A DNA stretch of 7,424 nucleotides, from contig JAFGLP010000036.1 in the NCBI GenBank assembly GCA_016927965.1, positions 1 through 7,424 of the forward strand, in the 5' to 3' direction. A program made the position numbers and the translations under genes. The stretch's first letter is position 1. The number at the start of each line of letters is the position of its first letter. Shown here piece by piece: positions 4,877 through 7,424 of this stretch. This stretch comes from Dehalococcoidia bacterium. Lineage in GTDB: Bacteria; Chloroflexota; Dehalococcoidia; GIF9; UBA5629. The notes under the pieces are model-generated. The model made no database searches. It was not told the DNA's origin and saw only the letters and a list, made by a program, of their open reading frames with translations.

Positions 4877-6289
4877 ATGACTAATCTGCCAACACCCGAT
4901 TTAAAATATTTATTTGAGCCGCGCTCAATTGCCTTTGTCGGGGCATCCGGCAATGTAATGAAATCAGGCGGTATGTTCTTGTATTCCCTGCTGATGGATA
5001 AGTATGAGGGCGCTATCTATCCTGTTAATCCCAAAGAGCAGGAGATCATGGGATTGAAGTGCTATGCGTCTGTATCTGATATTGAAGGTGACGTGGACCT
5101 GGCCATTCTGACCGTACCTGCCAAACTGATGTTGGCTGCCGTTGAGGACTGCGCCCGCAAACATGTTAAATTTGCCGTCGTGCATGCTGCAGGGTTTGGT
5201 GAGATAGGAACGGAAGGCAAAGAAGTGGAAGCCAAAATGGTTGCGGCTGCGCATGCGGGAGGCCTCCGTTTGATAGGTCCAAATTGCATGGGCGTCTTTA
5301 CCGCAAAGGGACGGATGAATACGATCGTGCCCCATGTTAGGGTGCCATCCATTCCCGGGGGGGTGGCCATGGTCGGGCAGAGCGGTTGGACTGCAGAGGT
5401 TATGGTCGAGTTTGGGACTGTACGGGGCCTTCATTTCAGCGGTGTTGTCAGTATCGGCAATCAGTGCGATCTTAAGATACAGGACCTGTTTGAATACTGG
5501 GGTAATGATCCGGATACCAGAGTCATACTTGCTTATGTTGAAGGCATTAAGGACGCCAGGAATTTTATGGAGGTTGCCCGGAAGGTCAGTCTGCGTAAGC
5601 CTATTATCGTATGGAAAGGCGGGAGCTCCGAACGGGGAGCAAAATCATCGGCTTCTCACACGGGCGCGCTGGCTTTAAGCCATGAGATTTTTCAAGCTAT
5701 GTGCAGGGAGACAGGCATTATCGAAGCCACTGGACTGGAAGATTTAATGGACCTGGGGGCTGCCTTTAGCTGCCCTGTCGTGCCTACAGGCAACCGGATG
5801 GGCATGGTGGTTGATGCCGGGGGGGGTGCTATCGCCTGTATCGATATCGGTGAAAAGCTTGGTTTGGAAGTTCCACGTATCTCCGCCGAGGCTGAGAAGA
5901 GGATAGTTACTTTCCTGGAAGGCAGGGTCCCGCCGTCCGCCAACCGTAATAACCCCGTTGATCTGGTTTGGATTTCCCTGGCCGAGGCAGCCAGCATATA
6001 TTCCACTGCCCTTGAGAACCTCATGCCTGAAGTAGATTTCTGCATGCTGATTGGATATGCGCAATTAAAAGATGAGAACCTGCGTAAAGCACTTTCAGCG
6101 GTACGTGACCGTTTCAAAAAACCCATATTTTGGGCTGCGGGTAACCCGTCGACCCAGGTAGAGGGGACGGCTATGAATGTAGCAGACGGAAATCCATCCT
6201 ATCTTTTCCCGGATAATGCCATGCGCTGTATAGGCGCCATGGTGCACAGGGAGCAGTTTCTTAAGAAAGCCCGGTCGGCAGACAAATAA
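4877..6289 (+). CDS. acyl-CoA synthetase (ADP-forming), alpha-type subunit
   Basis: The enzyme interconverts acyl-CoA, ADP and phosphate with the free acid, CoA and ATP. This 470-residue chain carries the CoA-binding Rossmann domain (about 8-140: LFEPRSIAFVGASG at 12-25, IGPNCMGV at 133-140). Next come the succinyl-CoA-ligase-like domains (about 155-300: MVGQSG at 165-170, SIGNQCDLKIQDL at 192-204). H261 in SASHTGAL is the expected phosphohistidine. The remaining alpha-subunit domain, about 305-460, holds VVDAGGGAIA at 311-320 and NNPVDLVW at 358-365. The length is typical of a separate alpha subunit; the ATP-grasp beta part that fused enzymes carry is absent and no beta gene is in the window. 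Strong promoter and ribosome binding site define the start. It is divergent from the crotonase-family gene, consistent with shared acyl-CoA metabolism. Acyl specificity is not readable. A paralogue with a different role, such as a protein-acetyltransferase-related or non-catalytic CoA-binding protein, is less likely because the His motif is intact. Confidence 0.88.
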   Translation: MTNLPTPDLKYLFEPRSIAFVGASGNVMKSGGMFLYSLLMDKYEGAIYPVNPKEQEIMGLKCYASVSDIEGDVDLAILTVPAKLMLAAVEDCARKHVKFAVVHAAGFGEIGTEGKEVEAKMVAAAHAGGLRLIGPNCMGVFTAKGRMNTIVPHVRVPSIPGGVAMVGQSGWTAEVMVEFGTVRGLHFSGVVSIGNQCDLKIQDLFEYWGNDPDTRVILAYVEGIKDARNFMEVARKVSLRKPIIVWKGGSSERGAKSSASHTGALALSHEIFQAMCRETGIIEATGLEDLMDLGAAFSCPVVPTGNRMGMVVDAGGGAIACIDIGEKLGLEVPRISAEAEKRIVTFLEGRVPPSANRNNPVDLVWISLAEAASIYSTALENLMPEVDFCMLIGYAQLKDENLRKALSAVRDRFKKPIFWAAGNPSTQVEGTAMNVADGNPSYLFPDNAMRCIGAMVHREQFLKKARSADK

Positions 6290-6351
6290 TTAACATTCTG
6301 GCGTGGATTACCAGGTATAAACGCCGGTTCGCGCTTCATTGAGCAATCGTC

Positions 6352-6357
6352 TATAAT
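6352..6357 (+). promoter_or_regulatory. -10 box implying a near-leaderless methyltransferase mRNA
   Basis: A perfect TATAAT lies only 12 nt before the ATG at 6370, so initiation would fall at about 6364-6366 and leave a leader of roughly 4-6 nt, too short for a ribosome binding site. None is present (CGTGTTGACCG precedes the ATG). The best -35 at suitable spacing, TTCGCG at 6328-6333, is poor. Confidence 0.45.
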
Positions 6358-6369
6358 ACGTGTTGACCG

Positions 6370-7284
6370 ATGGAGAAGAAATCTGCGCGTAAAAATGTTC
6401 ATACCAGCACCAGTTCCTTTGGCACGCCCGGACGTATCAGCCACGACTCGTCAAAATACTACGGCAGCAGGCTTTATGACGGCTTGGATGCGGGTGGGAA
6501 GATAGACTACCTGGAAAATCCCATACCCGCCAGATACACCAACAGGGTCTTCTGCAAAACAAGCGAGAAGATGAAGGAATTGCCCGCTTCCTCGGTGCAT
6601 CTGATGGTCACTTCTCCGCCTTACAACGTCGGCAAAGACTACGACAGCGATTTGTCCATGGAAGAATACCTGGGACTGCTGAAGCGTGTTTTCGCTGAAA
6701 CGTACAGGGTGCTGGTGCCGGGTGGCCGGGCGTGTATAAATGTCGCCAACCTTGGCCGCAAGCCCTATATACCGCTGAACAGCTATCTGAATGAGATCAT
6801 GCGGGAGGCCGGTTTCCTCATGCGGGGGGAGATACTCTGGGACAAAGGCAGCAGCGCCAGCCCATCCACGGCCTGGGGTACATTTATGAAGGCGGGCAAC
6901 CCCGTACTGCGCGATGTGCATGAATATATCCTTGTCTTCTGCAAGCAGTCTTTCAGCCGTCCCAACCCGGAAAAAAGGGAAAGCACCATCGCCAGGGAGG
7001 AGTTCCTGGAATATACCAAAAGCGTCTGGCGCTTTGCGGCCGAGCGTGCGGGTCCGGTCGGCCATCCCGCCCCTTTCCCTGTCGAGCTGCCTTACAGGCT
7101 GGTCCAGCTTTACACCTTTGCGGGAGAAGTGGTGCTGGACCCCTTCGCCGGCAGCGGCACCACCTGCCTGGCTGCCTTAAAGTCGGGGCGCAGGTATGTA
7201 GCCTATGACATCGAACCGGAATACTGCAGGCTGACGAAGGGACGCATCAAGGCCTGGTTTGAAGGGAACGGGCGCAGCCGTTAG
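6370..7284 (+). CDS. beta-class amino DNA methyltransferase (SPPY type), no restriction partner seen
   Basis: The enzyme would transfer a methyl group from S-adenosylmethionine to an exocyclic amino group in DNA. The 304-residue order is motif IV first (VTSPPYN at 80-86), a middle region likely holding target recognition (about 125-230, with GEILWDKG at 153-160 and HEYILVFCK at 184-192), then motif X (HPAPFPVELP at 232-241). The SAM-binding motif I (LDPFAGSGTT at 256-265) and VAYDIEPEYC at 277-286 come last. IV before X-I defines the beta class. An SPPY catalytic motif is commonest in N4-cytosine enzymes, but some N6-adenine enzymes have it, so the base is not certain. The N-terminal SSFGTPGRISHDSSKYY (15-31) fits the extended leaders seen in related solitary methyltransferases and favours this start despite the lack of a ribosome binding site. 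No endonuclease gene adjoins it on either side, so it may be an orphan with a regulatory or protective role. It ends 6 nt before a convergent thioredoxin-fold gene. Confidence 0.9.
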   Translation: MEKKSARKNVHTSTSSFGTPGRISHDSSKYYGSRLYDGLDAGGKIDYLENPIPARYTNRVFCKTSEKMKELPASSVHLMVTSPPYNVGKDYDSDLSMEEYLGLLKRVFAETYRVLVPGGRACINVANLGRKPYIPLNSYLNEIMREAGFLMRGEILWDKGSSASPSTAWGTFMKAGNPVLRDVHEYILVFCKQSFSRPNPEKRESTIAREEFLEYTKSVWRFAAERAGPVGHPAPFPVELPYRLVQLYTFAGEVVLDPFAGSGTTCLAALKSGRRYVAYDIEPEYCRLTKGRIKAWFEGNGRSR

Positions 7285-7289
7285 GCTGC
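7274..7289. terminator. small hairpin over the methyltransferase stop codon, possible bidirectional terminator
   Basis: GCAGCC (7274-7279) and GGCTGC (7284-7289) form a perfect 6-bp GC-rich stem with a GTTA loop. The hairpin contains the TAG stop of the methyltransferase and ends 1 nt before the stop codon of the convergent gene. No T-run follows on either strand, so termination is plausible from position only. Confidence 0.35.
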
Positions 7290-7290
7290 T

Positions 7291-7424
7291 TCAGTACATC
7301 CTCAGCAGGGAATCCAGTGCCGTGGCGCAGTCTTCAATCTCACCGAATTTCTTTATCTTGATTACGCCGTATTTATCGATAAAATAGAGGGCCGGCACCG
7401 TATCGGGCCGGTATTTGTTGTAGA
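7291..7424 (-). CDS. thioredoxin-fold (TlpA/ResA-like) protein, C-terminal fragment (5' end outside window)
   Basis: Reading the minus strand, 43 residues are open from the window edge to TGA at 7293-7291, beginning YNKYRPDTVPALYFIDKYG. The segment TVPALYFIDKYGVIKIKKFG matches the end of thioredoxin-like folds. It has the cis-Pro before a beta strand, then the FID-x-x-G-x-I hairpin and a final helix (CATALDSLLRMY). That pattern is usual in TlpA, ResA and peroxiredoxin-like redox proteins. The CXXC or peroxidatic Cys region would lie upstream, outside the window, so redox activity cannot be judged. The gene converges on the methyltransferase with 6 nt between them. Confidence 0.65.
   Translation of the reverse strand, partial: YNKYRPDTVPALYFIDKYGVIKIKKFGEIEDCATALDSLLRMY

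Noticed and set aside
5819..5826. A run of eight G (and seven G at 5357-5363) in the synthetase gene as phase-variable tracts
   Set aside because: Both encode Gly residues in conserved family motifs (DAGGGA; PGGVAMVGQSG) and the frame is intact. A metabolic gene is an unlikely phase-variation target. At most they are sites of sequencing error.
6298..6327. A hairpin after the synthetase gene (CTGGCGT with ACGCCGG)
   Set aside because: The stem is only 7 bp with one G-U pair, the loop is 16 nt and no T-run follows. This is too weak to call a terminator.
6451..7065. A 204-codon open frame on the minus strand opposite the methyltransferase
   Set aside because: It lies wholly inside the methyltransferase, whose motifs are clear on the other strand. 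There is no ribosome binding site or family resemblance.
1..7424. A defence island, CRISPR or mobile element suggested by the solitary methyltransferase
   Set aside because: I see no direct repeats with spacers, transposase, integrase, toxin-antitoxin pair or nuclease. All other genes are repair, membrane, metabolic or redox in type.

Overview
The window is ordinary bacterial chromosome: dense genes, short gaps, strong GGAGG-type ribosome binding sites, and sigma70-like promoter hexamers. The mix of a small DUF-like membrane protein, an ADP-forming acyl-CoA synthetase, an enoyl-CoA hydratase-family protein and an SCP2 protein fits an anaerobic, CoA-rich heterotroph. My tentative guess is a Dehalococcoidia-like member of Chloroflexota. 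That is an impression from protein style; there is no rRNA or other decisive marker here.

Layout, left to right. (1) 1-801 (+): the C-terminal part of UvrB, the nucleotide excision repair helicase subunit, cut by the window start. (2) 863-1192 (+): a 109-residue protein with three predicted membrane helices. (3) 1201-1242: a perfect 42-nt palindrome filling most of the gap between convergent genes. (4) 1246-3876 (-): three tightly packed genes, read from right to left. They encode a membrane-anchored alpha/beta hydrolase, a stand-alone SCP2 lipid-carrier domain, and an M24 (aminopeptidase P / creatinase fold) protein whose metal site departs from the peptidase pattern. A promoter-like sequence lies just upstream of the hydrolase. 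(5) 3971-4723 (-): an enoyl-CoA hydratase/isomerase-family protein. (6) 4724-4876: a divergent control region with promoter hexamers on both strands and an inverted repeat. (7) 4877-6289 (+): an ADP-forming acyl-CoA synthetase alpha-type subunit (CoA-ligase domains with the phosphohistidine motif) without its ATP-grasp partner. (8) 6370-7284 (+): a beta-class SPPY-type DNA methyltransferase with no visible restriction enzyme and apparently almost leaderless. (9) 7291-7424 (-): the C-terminal end of a thioredoxin-fold (TlpA/ResA-like) protein, cut by the window end.

How the genes may work together (inference): the hydrolase, SCP2 protein, hydratase-family protein and acyl-CoA synthetase could form a small lipid or acyl-CoA catabolic locus. 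In that picture the hydrolase releases an acid or alcohol at the membrane and SCP2 carries a hydrophobic substrate. The hydratase-family protein acts on an acyl-CoA, and the synthetase interconverts acyl-CoA and acid with ADP/ATP. The M24 protein would be an unknown hydrolase or lyase in the same operon. The substrate cannot be read from the sequence.

I see no CRISPR array, insertion sequence, tRNA, rRNA or riboswitch, and no gene-free stretch longer than 300 bases. I found no convincing case for a wholly new defence or mobile system. The items most worth a second look are the degenerate M24 active site, the divergent operator, the large palindrome and the leaderless methyltransferase.
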